Positions 49,142-60,227 of a stretch of 64,000 nt of DNA are shown piece by piece. A program made the position numbers and the translations under genes. How positions within the stretch are numbered: position 1 is the stretch's first letter; every line of letters begins with the position of its first letter. The notes under the pieces were generated by a model that saw only the letters and a list, made by a program, of their open reading frames with translations, had not been told where the DNA came from and searched no databases. Source of the stretch: Aspidiotus rigidus (lineage: Eukaryota > Arthropoda > Insecta > Hemiptera > Diaspididae); the NCBI GenBank assembly GCA_035079385.1, contig JAVHKY010000082.1, positions 372,001 to 436,000 on the forward strand. The letters are read 5' to 3'.

Positions 49142-51031
49142 TCGATATCGATAGTGGGTGATAATTTTCTATGTTAGCGGCAGGAGAAATTGCGTGCAAC
49201 GGCGACCGGGTGACGAGTTGACGACAAAACAAAAAACGCACACCCGTAGCCGTCGTTATAAAAAAAATCTTCCAAGACAAGGAGCGAAGCGACTCGAGTG
49301 ACTCGTTCGGCTTGCTCCGCTCCTCTTCGACTCGCGTCGCAACTACACCGAACTCGTCACTCAAAACGTCGCTTTCGCACCTTGTCATGAAATATACTAT
49401 TAAAACACGCATGCATCGTAAGTACGTTTTTGCGAAACGATTTTCAGTGACGTAGGTAACGATTTTCAGCGTTGTATCTATTCTTTCAAGCCTCTTTTAA
49501 GATACCAGACTGAGTGAAAGGGTTCGTGTCCTGAATCTCAGTATAATTTCTCCGGCTATACGTGATGCCGTGTAGTGCGTCCTGCTTGAGTTTAGAGGAT
49601 ATTTATCGAGTGGGTGAATTCGAGTTGCAAGAGGACGATCTTGACAACTGTCTGCCTTGTTACTTTTACATTGATGTCGACGAGATGATAAACGGACCCA
49701 AGTCACTTTTTTATTAATAATAGATCGACGAACTCCCTTCGCTGCCTTTGTATACGACTGTATCGGATGCAAGTGCTAGTCTAGGCTATATTGGCTCAAT
49801 TTTAATAATGATGCGAGTATCTATCTGTATTTCGATGTGTTTGAATCTTTTCTTCTTTGTCGACGAGTATCGATTAGATTTCTTTTTCAGAGAATTCTCA
49901 AGCCCTAACGAATTAGACGCGAGGTGATTATACAGAAGAGCATTACTACAGTCGGCAAATTATTAGCGAATAAACCCTTTCGGATCTTATTTCTAAATTT
50001 ATTCTCGGTAGCCCATAGTTCCATTTCCTCTCTAGAGGCACTATCGACTGACTTGGGCAGTCTTCGTTTACTTTCAGGTTTTTTCAGAGTGCTCGTTCAT
50101 AGCCTACATCGCACAAGCAACGAGCGGAGATTTATGTTTATTGATTTCTTATTTTTCAATGAAAAATAGACTCTTAGCTACTAGATTTATGAATTACTAC
50201 GACAAACTATTCTTTCTGTTTGACGGATAAATAGAGCCCGTATCTGACGACGACAACGCTAACCTCAATTATCAAGATATTTTGCATATAGCAATTACGT
50301 GATCTCAAAAGGTGAATCAAAAACTGACCGTGGTCTATCTTCAGTTACTCATTGCCCACAGAAAGATGTATTCATGCTCATTGGCCACGATCGAGCTAGT
50401 CAGGTCCGGTCCTCTAGGGTCGACGGGAGTCGAGATAGGAGTCGATTACATCTGGATGGTGGTTGTGACTAATTCGAAGGTTAGATTTAGTTACAACGTT
50501 TCGATGAAATACGAACTTTTGTCTCTGTCTCACCTCTTCTGTTAGAATCGTGTCAACAATATTCCACGTACTTTATGTCAGGACTTATGTGTTTGTGCTC
50601 GTATGCTTCTACTCATAACTTGCTACATCACAAAATTGTAATTTTTGACCGTTTCGGTCCGCTTAAAATGGTCTTGTTTTTTGTACAAAATTATGCTGAA
50701 TTTTCGTACTAGTATTGTGAAATATAAAAAATTAATGATATTCATGTTGAAAACAAAAAAAAATCAATGAACAGATTATTCTAAATTTTTTGTGGAAAGA
50801 AAAGGAACGATTTTAAACAGGTTTTTTGCATTGGCTACTTTATTCTGAATCAGGAGGAGGAAAAAAAAAAAAAAAAAAATTCTAGACCGGAGAACTAATA
50901 CGATTTTGAGACGATTTTTCATATCCATATTTCGAATTTTCTGAATTCTAAGTCATTAGATTGTAGTAAAACATATGATTGTATTAGATGTGTGCATAAA
51001 AGTTAAATAGATGAATGAAAAGAGGACTCAC
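49142..51031. other. No gene recognised; intron next to the Iroquois exon
   Basis: Contains a GC-richer patch with GAGCGAAGCGACTCGAGTGA near 49280, then unremarkable AT-rich DNA with an A-run at 50861-50879. The ORFs at 49924-50169 and 50312-50545 have no recognised family. Confidence 0.4.
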
Positions 51032-51361
51032 GATAGTGGAATAAAATGTAGAACTGTCGATACTCGGATATGGATTTTGATCAGTAGATGGATAAGGTGT
51101 ACCATAGACCCCAGCAGGTGTGGCCAATCTGGGATACGTGGATAGGGCTGCTAGCCTGGCCGAATCATACTGACAGGAGCAAACTGGTTGACCCGTCACA
51201 GGATCATTGACTAGAGGCCTTCCATTCTCGCAACATCCAGCGTTGATGTTATTACTACTGCTGAAGCATGGTGATACACGACCTCCTGTGCTGCTACCGG
51301 CAGTGCTACCAGAGCCACGAGCTCCAGCAGGCGGTGACAGTCCTTCAGTAGATACAAGGAC
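51032..51361 (-). CDS. Iroquois homeobox gene (araucan/caupolican-like), N-terminal exon
   Basis: Minus-strand exon of exactly 110 codons, phase 0 at both ends, between an acceptor TTTTTCTGAACAG (read on the minus strand, above 51361) and a donor GTGAGT (51031-51026). It begins VLVSTEGLSPPAGARGSGST and is Gly/Ser-rich. It then carries the Iroquois N-terminal block CCENGRPLVNDPVTGQPVCS followed by CQYDSARLAAL, and later GVYGTPYPSTDQNPYPSIDS. These blocks are typical of fly Araucan/Caupolican (CCENGRPIMTDPVSGQ..CSCQYD; DQNPYPSI) and differ from Mirror. The start codon lies in an unidentified upstream exon. The ara/caup assignment is from remembered family patterns. Confidence 0.9.
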
Positions 51362-52104
51362 CTGTTCAGAAAAAGAATAATTATGATAATACCATTATTA
51401 ACAATTGATTGAAATGAGCGTAGAGTGGGTAATAATAACACTACTGTAATAAAAGTTGATTCGAAAGTAGATTTTCAGGCTGGCCGTTTTTCACTGAGAA
51501 GTCTAAATTGAGAAGAAAACAGATTCGATTAAATTTCTCGTGTTCTATGCAGAATCCTATGTAATTCTTTTCATTCTCGTGACGTCACTAACTGATGATA
51601 ACAGTGAGTGACTGTGATCGATAGTAAGTAGAATTCGGCGATAGTATCACGCGACGGGGCTCAGAACATTATCAGCTCTCATAAAAGAATAAACAGGGAA
51701 CAATTTGATCATTTGTTAAGATTCAGAAGTAAGAAATAAATAAGGAAGTCAATGTTGATGATGAGGATGGGAAGTACCCAAAGGTTGGAAAATGTATTTT
51801 TGTTTCAAACTTATGTTCTTCTTTTCAAGTACGAGTAAGAACAAATAATCGAATTCAATTTTTTTTTTCTTAACGGAATGTTCATGCGAAAAAAGCTTAT
51901 TTACTTTTTTTAAGCACCATCGAATTCGAATATCGAAACCCAGTTTGTTCTTGACGTCATCGTGGACGATGAGGATAAGAAACAAGGCTGACAAACGTGG
52001 CGATATCCAGGGTGCTATCAGTTGGTCATCACTGTAGTTTATACTTTTTTCTTATTGGTCTAGAAAATTTTCATTATCATCATCCTGTCATTATCATCAT
52101 TCTG

Positions 52105-52565
52105 CGGTTTTAGTTTAAAACTGTTTGAAATTGAAAGAGAACTAACTGAGAAACGATGAGATTTATTTCACAAATGACGAAACGAAATAAAAAATTGCCC
52201 AATAATATCGGAAGACGTACATATTCTAGTGGGTATTATTGATTCTTGATTGCATTTAGCTACGACTTTACGTAAATTATGAAATTTGGAAAAGAATACG
52301 AGTAAAATTGGCGAAAAGTTGAATTTCAAGGTTTCCTGAGAATACCAGTGCAAAATAAACACCACGGTTTTCTGATTTTTTTTGCGAGTGATGTCGATTC
52401 GATGAAAATATTACCTAACAAGCGCAAGTGGAAGGAGAAAGAGTTTGAAAATAGTTAATAGTTTGATGTGTTTTTGATCGATTGAATAAATAAAATCATG
52501 CTGGTTCGAATTTTATGAATACAGAAAGTCAGAATGAAGTGATATCAGAAATGCATAATCAATGA
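52105..52565. repeat. Dispersed repeat family C, copy 3
   Basis: Shares ordered blocks with 17598-18420: GAGAAACGATGAGATTTATT, AATATCGGAAGACGTA, ATTATTGATTCTTGATTGCA, ATGAAATTTGGAAA, GATGTGTTTTTGATCGATTG and ATGAATACAGAA. No ORF or terminus is recognised. Confidence 0.5.
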
Positions 52566-52762
52566 TATTATTTGAGGAAACCTTCGGGGAACGGGGGTGA
52601 TGGTTCATGGTGAGGGAAACCTATATTATTATTTTTCGCTGTTATTAATATTATTGTTTTTTTTTTTTTTTTGTGCCCCCTGTAATTGGCTCTTGAAGGC
52701 TGTGTGGGGGCACTTCAAGATTATATAAATAAAATAAAGATAAAAATAAATATCTGCTCTAA

Positions 52763-53460
52763 TCTAGTATATAAAGTAAATCTTTTTTTTTTTTTTTGCG
52801 CGTGTGTGTGTGTGTGTGTATAATTCCGTAACTTTCGAACGTTTTCGTTTAAATATCGACTTGAAGTGAAAAAAAATTGCAACCTCTGTAATTTCCTTGG
52901 GAAGGTTTTAGAGGGAAATGTTTATATAAAACAATTTCTTGAAAATTTTCTCTCTTTTTATGATACAAGTGACAATGTCTCCGGTAAATATTTCCAGATT
53001 TCTAAACCACCAAAGAAAATGTACCGGATTTGAGAAAGGAAGTAAAAGTTATATCCGGTTTGTCATACAGGAATTGACTGAGTGCGCCTTATGCGTCTAT
53101 ACAGACTGATGTAATGCGCTAGTTTCTATCCACTGTTCATCCATTTCCTTAACCATTGCGACTGGCAAAATAATCTTTTTGCTGCAATATAGTCTTGAAA
53201 TGACAAGTTACCTCTTATTAGATTTTATAATTAATATTGGTTCTTACTTTTTGCGTGATTTAGTAATTTATGTCCCGTAACCCAAATGTTATTGATAAAA
53301 ATGAAGTATTGTCAGCAATACTAAATTACTGAAAAATATAGAAAGCTAACAAACAGACCCCTCGAAAGGTAAGATACCTTTGAAATGCAAATATCAACAA
53401 AATACAGATGTTTACTCAACACATGGTTGGCGGTCAGGTGCGCTGGCCGCCAACCGCTAG
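52763..53460 (+). mobile_element. Non-autonomous Helitron, complete ends
   Basis: Begins TCTAGTATATAAAGTAAATC after an A and ends GCTAG before a T. A textbook 3' hairpin, GGTTGGCGG (53425-53433) paired with CCGCCAACC (53447-53455), stands five bases before the end. It is internally deleted relative to 25530-26703. There is no coding capacity. Confidence 0.85.
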
Positions 53461-53640
53461 TTTATTTTTTATGAATCAAATTATGCAATACCGATATAGA
53501 TAATGAAGAAAATAGTATCAATTCTCGACCTCGCTGGATTCAAAATTGCAAGGGAATACCTATGGCAAAATATACTTACGCAGTAATATCTGTTGGTTAC
53601 AATGTACAATCTCATCTATTGCGATTAGAAGAAATAATAT

Positions 53641-54612
53641 GGTAAATATAAAGTAGAATGTTTGTCTGTATATCTGTCTGTATGTTTGTCCATAACTTTC
53701 GAACGCCTTCACCTATCGACCTGGAATTTTTTTTGAAAAATTTCGTTTTTTCTGGGTCAGGTTCTTACATACATTTCGATGTTTTGACTCCCTGAAGGTG
53801 GAGTAGGGGGCGACAAAATTAGGAAAAACGGGCATTATTGAGTACTGAAACTGCTTTGCGCTGTACGTTAGACCTACGCGCGTTGAGTGGCGGCGCAGTT
53901 TCAAAAATTGAATTATTGTGATAACTCGAGTATAACTCATTTTTATGAAAAATTGAAGAGAACAAAAATTGTAGCCCCTGTAATTTCCTTTCGAATGAGC
54001 CCGGTTCCAGATTTTTAGGAGGAAATTTTGTGACTACAGTATTCGCTGTACTTCCATACTAAGTACGGTAAGTTATTTTATTCACAGTTTTAAAAACACC
54101 TACATAAAGGCACGAATCCGTTCCTTTAAGTTACGGCTATCCATACTAAACAATGAGTATTCCTCTTTATTGTTTACCTACATAAAGGATTTTACATCCG
54201 GTATCTCATACAAGAACCAATGTCTAGACACGGTGCGCACTGCATATGGGCTAGCGGAAATGACCCTTTTTTTTACCTGTTGTCCGTGTGTTTTCTTAGG
54301 GACTGGGGCAAAATGTCAATGGATTTGTCTGTATTCTGCTGCGATACAACAGGCTTCACGCGTCAAGTCAGCTCTCAAGTGAATTAGTGTGTAAAAAATT
54401 TAATTTGGTGATTTTATTTTTGTGCGACTCGGAACTTTGATATTTTATAAGTACAGTCGCAGTTTTTGGTGTCTATTTTCTTATTTTTGAATTGAATAGT
54501 TGTGAATTTTGCAAAACTCTTTCCACTGTTTCTTTTTTAAAAATTCATCTGAATTTCAAGATACCTACAAAACACACATACCTACAAGATACAGATACCT
54601 ATAAAACAGTGC
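53641..54612 (+). mobile_element. Helitron copy, ends eroded
   Basis: AAATATAAAGTAGAATGTTTG at the 5' side and a body collinear with the inverse of 25600-26700 (GACTCCCTGAAGGTGGAGTA, CCCCTGTAATTTCCTTTCGA, ACAGTATTCGCTGTACTTCC). The 3' hairpin is lost after the TACCTATAAAACAG block. A 65-bp micro-element is inserted at 54111. The overlapping ORFs (54170-54382, 54492-54749) are not considered genes. Confidence 0.75.
54111..54175 (-). mobile_element. 65-bp micro-element with 13-bp TSD
   Basis: Flanked by ACCTACATAAAGG at 54098-54110 and 54176-54188. The corresponding stretch of the Helitron at 25530 lacks the insert, so the empty site is known. The inverse strand reads AAACAATAAAGAGGAATACT, then ATTGTTTAGTATGGATAGCC, then GTAACTTAAAGGAACGGATT and CGTG. 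It is the same unit as 56147-56234 with one hairpin arm and the loop reduced. Confidence 0.8.
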
Positions 54613-55420
54613 CAAAAATAGGAAATATCGATGTCGCGATTAATATGACTCAACCTGGTAGGGTGTTTGTAAACACATTGAAAAACTCAGATCGACGCAG
54701 CTCGTTGCTAGAAGAACAGCAAAACTGGTTTTGTAGGGCCGGGAAGTGATGATAATGATGAAACAGCTGTTTGGCAGGATTATTGTACTATACTGAACGC
54801 ATATGGTTTACTCATGTTCTGGCGGATGTATCAGAGAGTTATGAGTTTTTTTCATTTATCGTGAATATATTTTTGACATTTGTATCATTTGTGAAATTTT
54901 TTCTCGTTTTAAAGGTAAGTACCATGCAGAATTATGTATAGTATTAAATTATTGTGATAGTATAAAATATTGTTAGGATTTCAACCACTAGTAGGGGCTA
55001 GTAGAGGTTGACGCATTTCTGTAATTTGTTTCACAAGATGTCCTCTGAACGGAATATAAGGCATTTTTTCCAGTTTCGTCCAGTTTCTCGAGTTATAGCC
55101 TGAAGAAATATAAAAAATGAGCCTTATTTTACACATTTTTATACATTATGGAAGTATTCATCTTTCTCATTTCATCCAAATTTCTCGTTTGTGTAAACAT
55201 TGAGAAAATCAGTCCCAATATTACTCTCACGATACTCCTAGGTTTACAAACATAATTATCATGAATTAAATCATGCCTAGAAGTATGTACTAAAATTATT
55301 TACTTTTTCTTTTTTTAAAAAATTATTATCGTTTCATTATATTGAGGGTAAGTTATGAATTAATTTTCTTTTTTCTCTCAATTTTAGATGTAGGTACACT
55401 AATCGGCAATTGTTAATGGA
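54613..55420. other. No gene recognised
   Basis: AT-rich sequence without repeats or ORFs I can assign. Confidence 0.4.
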
Positions 55421-55669
55421 ATGGAGGGGGAACAAACAGTTGGAAAAGGCTGGTTCAGAGAACAACGTGTAATTTTCATCAAATTATATTCTTCAGGAAT
55501 GCTCCATTGAAGAAGAGAAAGATTTGAACAGGAAAAACTTACGCGTGAAACTTGGAAGGTTTTTGCTCTACTTTGTATAACACAAGAAGACTTTCTCAAC
55601 CCAAGAAAGTTTGTGGTTGAATTTGCCATTTACAAACTAGACTTGTCAGAATTCAATGACGAGGAATAA
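55421..55669 (+). pseudogene. Possible short coding remnant, one in-frame stop
   Basis: A frame starting MEGEQTVGKGWFREQRVIFI meets one TGA at codon 30. It then continues to a stop at 55667-55669 as ERFEQEKLTRETWKVFALLC, then LNPRKFVVEFAIYKLDLSEF and an acidic end. The composition is protein-like, but the family is unknown. It could be the last exon of an uncharacterised transposon gene. Weak call. Confidence 0.25.
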
Positions 55670-56061
55670 TAATTTCAAGATTTTGTTTCATTTATAACGT
55701 TCTTTTTAGAGTTGAATTCAAAATAAATTCGAGTATACGCAATTATGTTCTTTAAAAGGATGTATTAATGTGGAATTGATGAAATTACCTCTTTATACCA
55801 CTGAGGGAAAACAAATCTAAAGCCCAACTCTGATTTTGTATTCTAGCACCAAAATTGAGCCTAAAACTCAAACGCCGATAACTAAATGTGAGTATTTGGT
55901 TTAAATACCCCCTATCATGGGCTTAGTGGGGGGAGGGGAGGTCGAATCGAAAATCTGACCTCAGATTCTTGTTCTATGCCCCAAAAAACCCCCCAACACG
56001 GAATTTCAGACTATCGTCACCAACCTTGATTTTTGGCAGGCTAGAAGAGGGAATTACCCCA
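55670..56061. other. No gene recognised
   Basis: Short AT-rich spacer before the Helitron copy, with CCCC/GGGG-containing words around 55905-55995. Nothing could be assigned. Confidence 0.4.
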
Positions 56062-56146
56062 CTGTGCGCCTGACCGCCAGCTGTGTGTTGGGTGTTGAGT
56101 AGATATCTGTGTTTTGTAAATATTTGGATTTCAACGGTAAGAGCTA

Positions 56147-56234
56147 AACAATAAAGAGGAATACTCCGACGTGGAGTATTCCTCTTTATTGTTTAGTATG
56201 GATAGCCGTAACTTAAAGGAACGGATTCGTGTAA
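56147..56234 (+). mobile_element. 88-bp micro-element with palindrome and 11-bp TSD
   Basis: Flanked by GGTAAGAGCTA at 56136-56146 and 56235-56245. The first half is a perfect 22-bp-arm hairpin (56146-56167 and 56173-56194, loop GACGT). The second half is AGTATGGATAGCCGTAACTT and AAAGGAACGGATTCGTG. There is no poly(A) and no ORF. The target duplication length is in the range of target-primed reverse transcription. Confidence 0.8.
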
Positions 56235-56328
56235 GGTAAGAGCTAACTTGACAGGTAAAGGCTGTATTGCAGCAAAAAACGGACTACTTCAATATTTTAC
56301 CAGTTGCAATGATTAAGGAAATGGATGG

Positions 56329-56333
<5 letters not shown>

Positions 56334-56416
<83 letters not shown>
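56334..56416. repeat. (CT)n microsatellite
   Basis: About 41 perfect units inside the Helitron copy. The RE/ER-repeat ORF on the minus strand is an artefact of this tract. Confidence 0.95.
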
Positions 56417-56418
<2 letters not shown>

Positions 56419-56800
56419 GTGAATCTGAAATTAGACTCACTTGAAAGGAAATTACAGGGGCTACAATTTTTGTTCTCTTCAATTTTTCATATAAATGAGT
56501 AAAATTCGTGTCAGGTATACAATAATTGAATTTTTAGAACTGTGAGGCTTAACGCGTTTAAACATTTAGAACAACGTGTACAGTGAGAAGCAGTTTTACA
56601 ACGTCGGAATTTATCGTTTTTTACCATTTAGTTTTCCGCTCATTACTCCATCCAGAAGGAGTCAGAACGTTGAAATTTATCAGCTAGAATTTTACCCGAA
56701 TAAAAATGAGACTTTCAAAAAAAACGTTCAAATAACAGGCATACAAACATATCATCGTTGTCACAGTCGCGTTTCTACAGACAGTGAGACAAACATTCTA

Positions 56801-57429
56801 AGATTTCCCTACTTCCGGTAACGTTAAGAAAATAAAAAGAATACACCTCTAACGTGCTGCAATTTAGAAGGTAGCACCAAAATCCGATTCTTAAGAATAC
56901 AGGATGTGAGGGTAGGAGAGAAATACAGTAGACAGTTGCATGTAGTTACCCTTCTTTGGTGAATCGAATCACGTCAAGTGACGCCTACAGCGAGGGCACA
57001 CAATTTTTATTAAGAACTTTTTTTCTATGGGAGCTAAAATTTTCATTTATGGCTTAGAATTTGTTCTGTAATAATACGACTATGTGGCGAAGATTTCAAG
57101 TCGATAGGTACAGCGGTTCTCAAGTTATAAAAGGACAAACAGACAAACTTTCGGTTTTATATATATATATATAAGGAAACCGAAAATTTTTTTATGCTAG
57201 TTGTGATCTAGGACCTCTAAAACGTCGAGAAAGTTCATTGCCCTCTTTCCCTGTTGACCTTGCTACAGATGTCCGAACGTGAGAAAAAAGCACGTGCAAA
57301 CAATTTCATGACCGGAGATAAAACTACAATTCTCGAATGAGTGACGTATACGTGTAGGCGAGATTAGAACTATCGATTTTGAAATTCATAATGTTACCTA
57401 CATCTTAAAATAAGAAATACTTCTGAAAT
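56801..57429. other. No gene recognised
   Basis: Contains TTTTATATATATATATATAA at 57156-57173 preceded by repeated ACAAACAGACAAAC. This resembles the edge of another dispersed repeat, but no boundaries could be fixed. Confidence 0.35.
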
Positions 57430-58500
57430 CTTCCTCTTCTTATATTTATTCTCGCGACCAACTACATAATCTGGTCAAAATTGGAACTGTGCCCTTTATC
57501 ACAAGAATGAGAAGCTAAAGTAGTGCGATTACTCCGTTTTTTAACCTCATTCATAGGCTGGTCAACCTTCTTCTTTAGCAGTTGAGAAGTTTCCCTCACA
57601 TGGAATGAATCAGGGCACACCAAACAGGAACTTTGTATACTCGTACAATACTAGAATTTTGCGAAATGGGTTCTCGAAAAGAATTGTTCTCTCAAGGTGT
57701 CGTAACTGCCGAAAGATATCAAATTTGGTCACATAATTTCTGAAGGAACTTACAAATAATCGCACTGCTCGGGCCTGTAAACGGGGTAGAAGAATATTTC
57801 TTATTAGATAAACATGAATCATTACTGCTGGGATTAGGGTCAAAATATACAACGTTCTTAATAAAATTAGAGGGATAGCCGTTTTCACATGACATGTCAC
57901 AAAATTCGGTCATAATCTTTTCATGAAATTTGGAGTCAGAATTTGAAAGATAACGGTGTTCTAGCTTTTTAAAAGTGTTAGATTTAACATGCAAGGGTAG
58001 ATTGGATATGATAGTCAATTATTTTACCCGTGCTGGTAGGATTTTGATATAAATTAAAAATGGGGTTGGCGTTGTCTTCACATCTACAAATTGTGAGTTC
58101 TAAAAAATTTATCGATCGGTTTCCTTCTTTTCCACAATAAATTCAATTCTGCTATCAAAATTGTTCAAGCATTCCAGGAGATCATCGTAAATGTTTTCAT
58201 TAATGAAAAATAGGCTGTCATCCACATATTTGGTACTGATACTGGAACCAAAAACACTATCTGATGAGGAAAACGGTTTATAGAGCACCAGTTCCCCTAC
58301 CATTGGGGAGAGGGGGCTCCTCATCGCTAAACCCTTTATCTGTAAATATGTGGTGCCACAATAGGTGAAATAACTTCCAGATAGGAAGAATTTTAGAACC
58401 TTGAAAAACATGTCTCTGCTCATTGCTGTCCAAAGGCCAACCAAATAGTATTTGCATCGCGAACGATCTCCTTTTCTTCTAATCGGCACATTGTTCGCCC
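57430..58500 (-). pseudogene. Penelope-like element, minus strand
   Basis: On the minus strand: YLQIKGLAMRSPLSPMVGEL (about 58350-58290), KYVDDSLFFINENIYDDLLE (about 58230-58170) and the downstream RT segment. After frameshifts come EHRYLSNSDSKFHEKIMTEF and a GIY-YIG tail in which RETSQLLKKKVDQ and TTLASHSCDKGHSSNFDQ can be read near 57590-57460. The lineage is closer to 8994-10224 than to copies 1-3. Frame breaks near 58110, 57720 and 57610 disable it. Confidence 0.8.
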
Positions 58501-58748
58501 TTTATCAGCGTTGTGGAGTAGTTCAACTACTCTCGAGCTGTCAACTGAATGACTTGAGTAACGAGACGTGAGAAGATGTGATTGACGTTTAGATTGAATT
58601 TGTGACAATGAGGGCGGGATACGGGTGGTTGGGAGTTTCGGTCGATTAGATGTGAGTGGTTTGAAAATGGCTTATTCTCGATCTGGTGAAAACGGTGTCT
58701 TCACGTTCAGAATTTCTGAAGGAGGTTGACCAGGGGGTGGAAGTTTTT

Positions 58749-59012
58749 TCAATACAAAGAAGTTTGTTCAAAGGTTGACTTTTCCAAAGTTGGGTTAATG
58801 AGTGAGCGGTAATGATTTTTGGAGTCTCGGACGGAAAAGGAAGTGCGATCAGTGATAGCAGCGAAGGTGGTGGCTTGTTTAGCTGCTTGGTCTACAACGC
58901 CATGTGTGAGTAAGCCAATGCGGGCGGGTGTCCGAATGAATAAGACGTAAAAACTTGGTCGACAAATAAGAGGAAAATTTTTATTGTCTTTAGAGGAACA
59001 TCCATCGCCCAA
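58749..59012 (-). pseudogene. Possible LINE RNase H remnant
   Basis: The minus-strand frame contains ARIGLLTHGVVDQAAKQATT, which resembles the end of a LINE RNase H domain (HxGIxGNExxDxxAKxA), followed by YRSLINPTLEKSTF. No catalytic residues can be checked in so short a piece. Weak call. Confidence 0.35.
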
Positions 59013-59129
59013 AACCCAAGATAGAGACCAAAATATTAATAATATTGAGCACGGATCAAAAATACGTTTTTTCTTTCTTCTTCTTATTTTTCTGTGCCGT
59101 CATCAAGGGGGGGGGGGAGGTATTGCATT

Positions 59130-60095
59130 TTTTTGATTTTCCAAAATTCGTTAAAAAGGCAGGAAAACTTATTAATGGTAGTGAGGTTATCATTAAGAGC
59201 CCCGCTGTAAAGAAAGCCATTTTGGAACCGAATCCAGTTCCTCCCCTCCTTTACGGTTTGCCGAAGGTACACAAAGAAAATGTACCGATGCGGCCGGTTG
59301 TTTCGTACGTTTCCTCCCCCACCTACTCCCTCACTAAGTTCCTGGATAGATGGTTCAAAGCTCGTGTGGCGGTGGAGTCTCCCTATTCAGTTAAGAATTC
59401 GAGCGCCCTGGCTGAAAAATTGAAGGACATATATCTTCGTCCAGGTTCAATTTTTGTGCTCGTTTGATGTCGTTGGGCTTTTTCCGAATATCCCTAAGGC
59501 TACCACTATGCAACAAATAGGTAAATTGCTCGTGGAATCTGGTACTCCTCATAATGAATTTGGCGAATTTTTCGACCTGTTGAACGTCTTTTGGTCACCT
59601 AATTTTTGCAAGTTTGATGGTAAATATATTGAGTTCACTGAGGAGGTAGGGATCCCCACAGATTCTCCCTTGGGTTCTCTTATCTCGGAGGTTTTTATGT
59701 CCGAATTTGAGGTTGACTTGTTTTCTTCGGGCCAGGTGTTTTTGAATCACGTCTTCTATTGGCATAGGTACGTGGATGACATATTGTGTGCGTGGACCGG
59801 TCCCGCGGACCTCCTTAGTGAGTTTCTCGCTTATTTAAATAGATTATACCCTTCCATCAAATTTACTCTGGAAGTTGGTGGTTCATCAACGAATTTTCTG
59901 GACTTATCCATATCCGCCATTGACGGTGTCCATAAATTCGGTATTTACCGGAAAAGTACTTCGACCGATATTGCCATCCACGGGTCACCTTTCGTACCTT
60001 TTGCCCATAAAGTAGCTACATTTAATAGCTTAATATATCGCCTCACCCAGCTCCCTCTGAGTGAGGTCGCCTTCAAAAAAGAACTCGTGACGATA
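59130..60095 (+). pseudogene. Penelope-like element, copy 3
   Basis: The best-preserved RT of the copy 1-3 family. 59225-59467 encodes PNPVPPLLYGLPKVHKENVP and MRPVVSYVSSPTYSL. A frameshift near 59455 leads into 59454-60095 with CSFDVVGLFPNIPKA, GSPLGSLISEVFMS and RYVDDILCAWTG (about 59768). The GIY-YIG half is absent because another LINE abuts at about 60095, after KKELVTI. Inactive through frameshift and truncation. Confidence 0.85.
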
Positions 60096-60227
60096 CCAAA
60101 TGCCTTCTGGAAGTTTGTAAATAAAAAAAAATTATCGGGAAATACGACGGACATTAAGGTGTTTGATGGCCAAACTGTTGCGGAAGAACAGGAGATAGTA
60201 TCTAAATTCGCACAGCACTTCTCGTCT
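60096..60227 (+). pseudogene. LINE fragment A, left part
   Basis: Reads FWKFVNKKKLSGNTTD, then VAEEQEIVSKFAQHFSS, the linker between endonuclease and RT in many LINEs. The reading resumes after the Jockey insertion at 62381 (VYAQDKKK). The left boundary with the PLE is abrupt. Confidence 0.65.

Larger units (their letters stand above)
23273..51031 (-). other. 27.8 kb intron of the Iroquois gene
   Basis: The interval between the two supported exons, with GTGAGT donor at 51031-51026 and CAG acceptor at 23275-23273. It holds at least a dozen mobile elements, listed separately. Stretches without recognised elements include 23273-25529, 28500-29494, 32833-34300, 35451-37411 and 49142-51031. Some of these may be regulatory DNA, but nothing in the sequence alone proves that. 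Confidence 0.75.
56062..56800 (-). mobile_element. Helitron copy, both ends eroded
   Basis: Collinear with 25550-26690: GTTGAGTAGATATCTGTGTT, GCTGTATTGCAGCA, AAGGAAATTACAGGGG, GAGTCAGAACGTTGAAATTT. The CTAG end and the TATATTAGA start have been lost. It carries a micro-element (56147-56234) and a CT microsatellite (56334-56416). Confidence 0.7.

Noticed and set aside
50984..51031. Extension of the Iroquois ORF to 50984
   Set aside because: A GTGAGT donor at 51031 and loss of family similarity (SPLFIHLFNFYAHI) show it is intronic read-through.
56297..56482. Minus-strand RE-repeat ORF
   Set aside because: Translation of the CT microsatellite.
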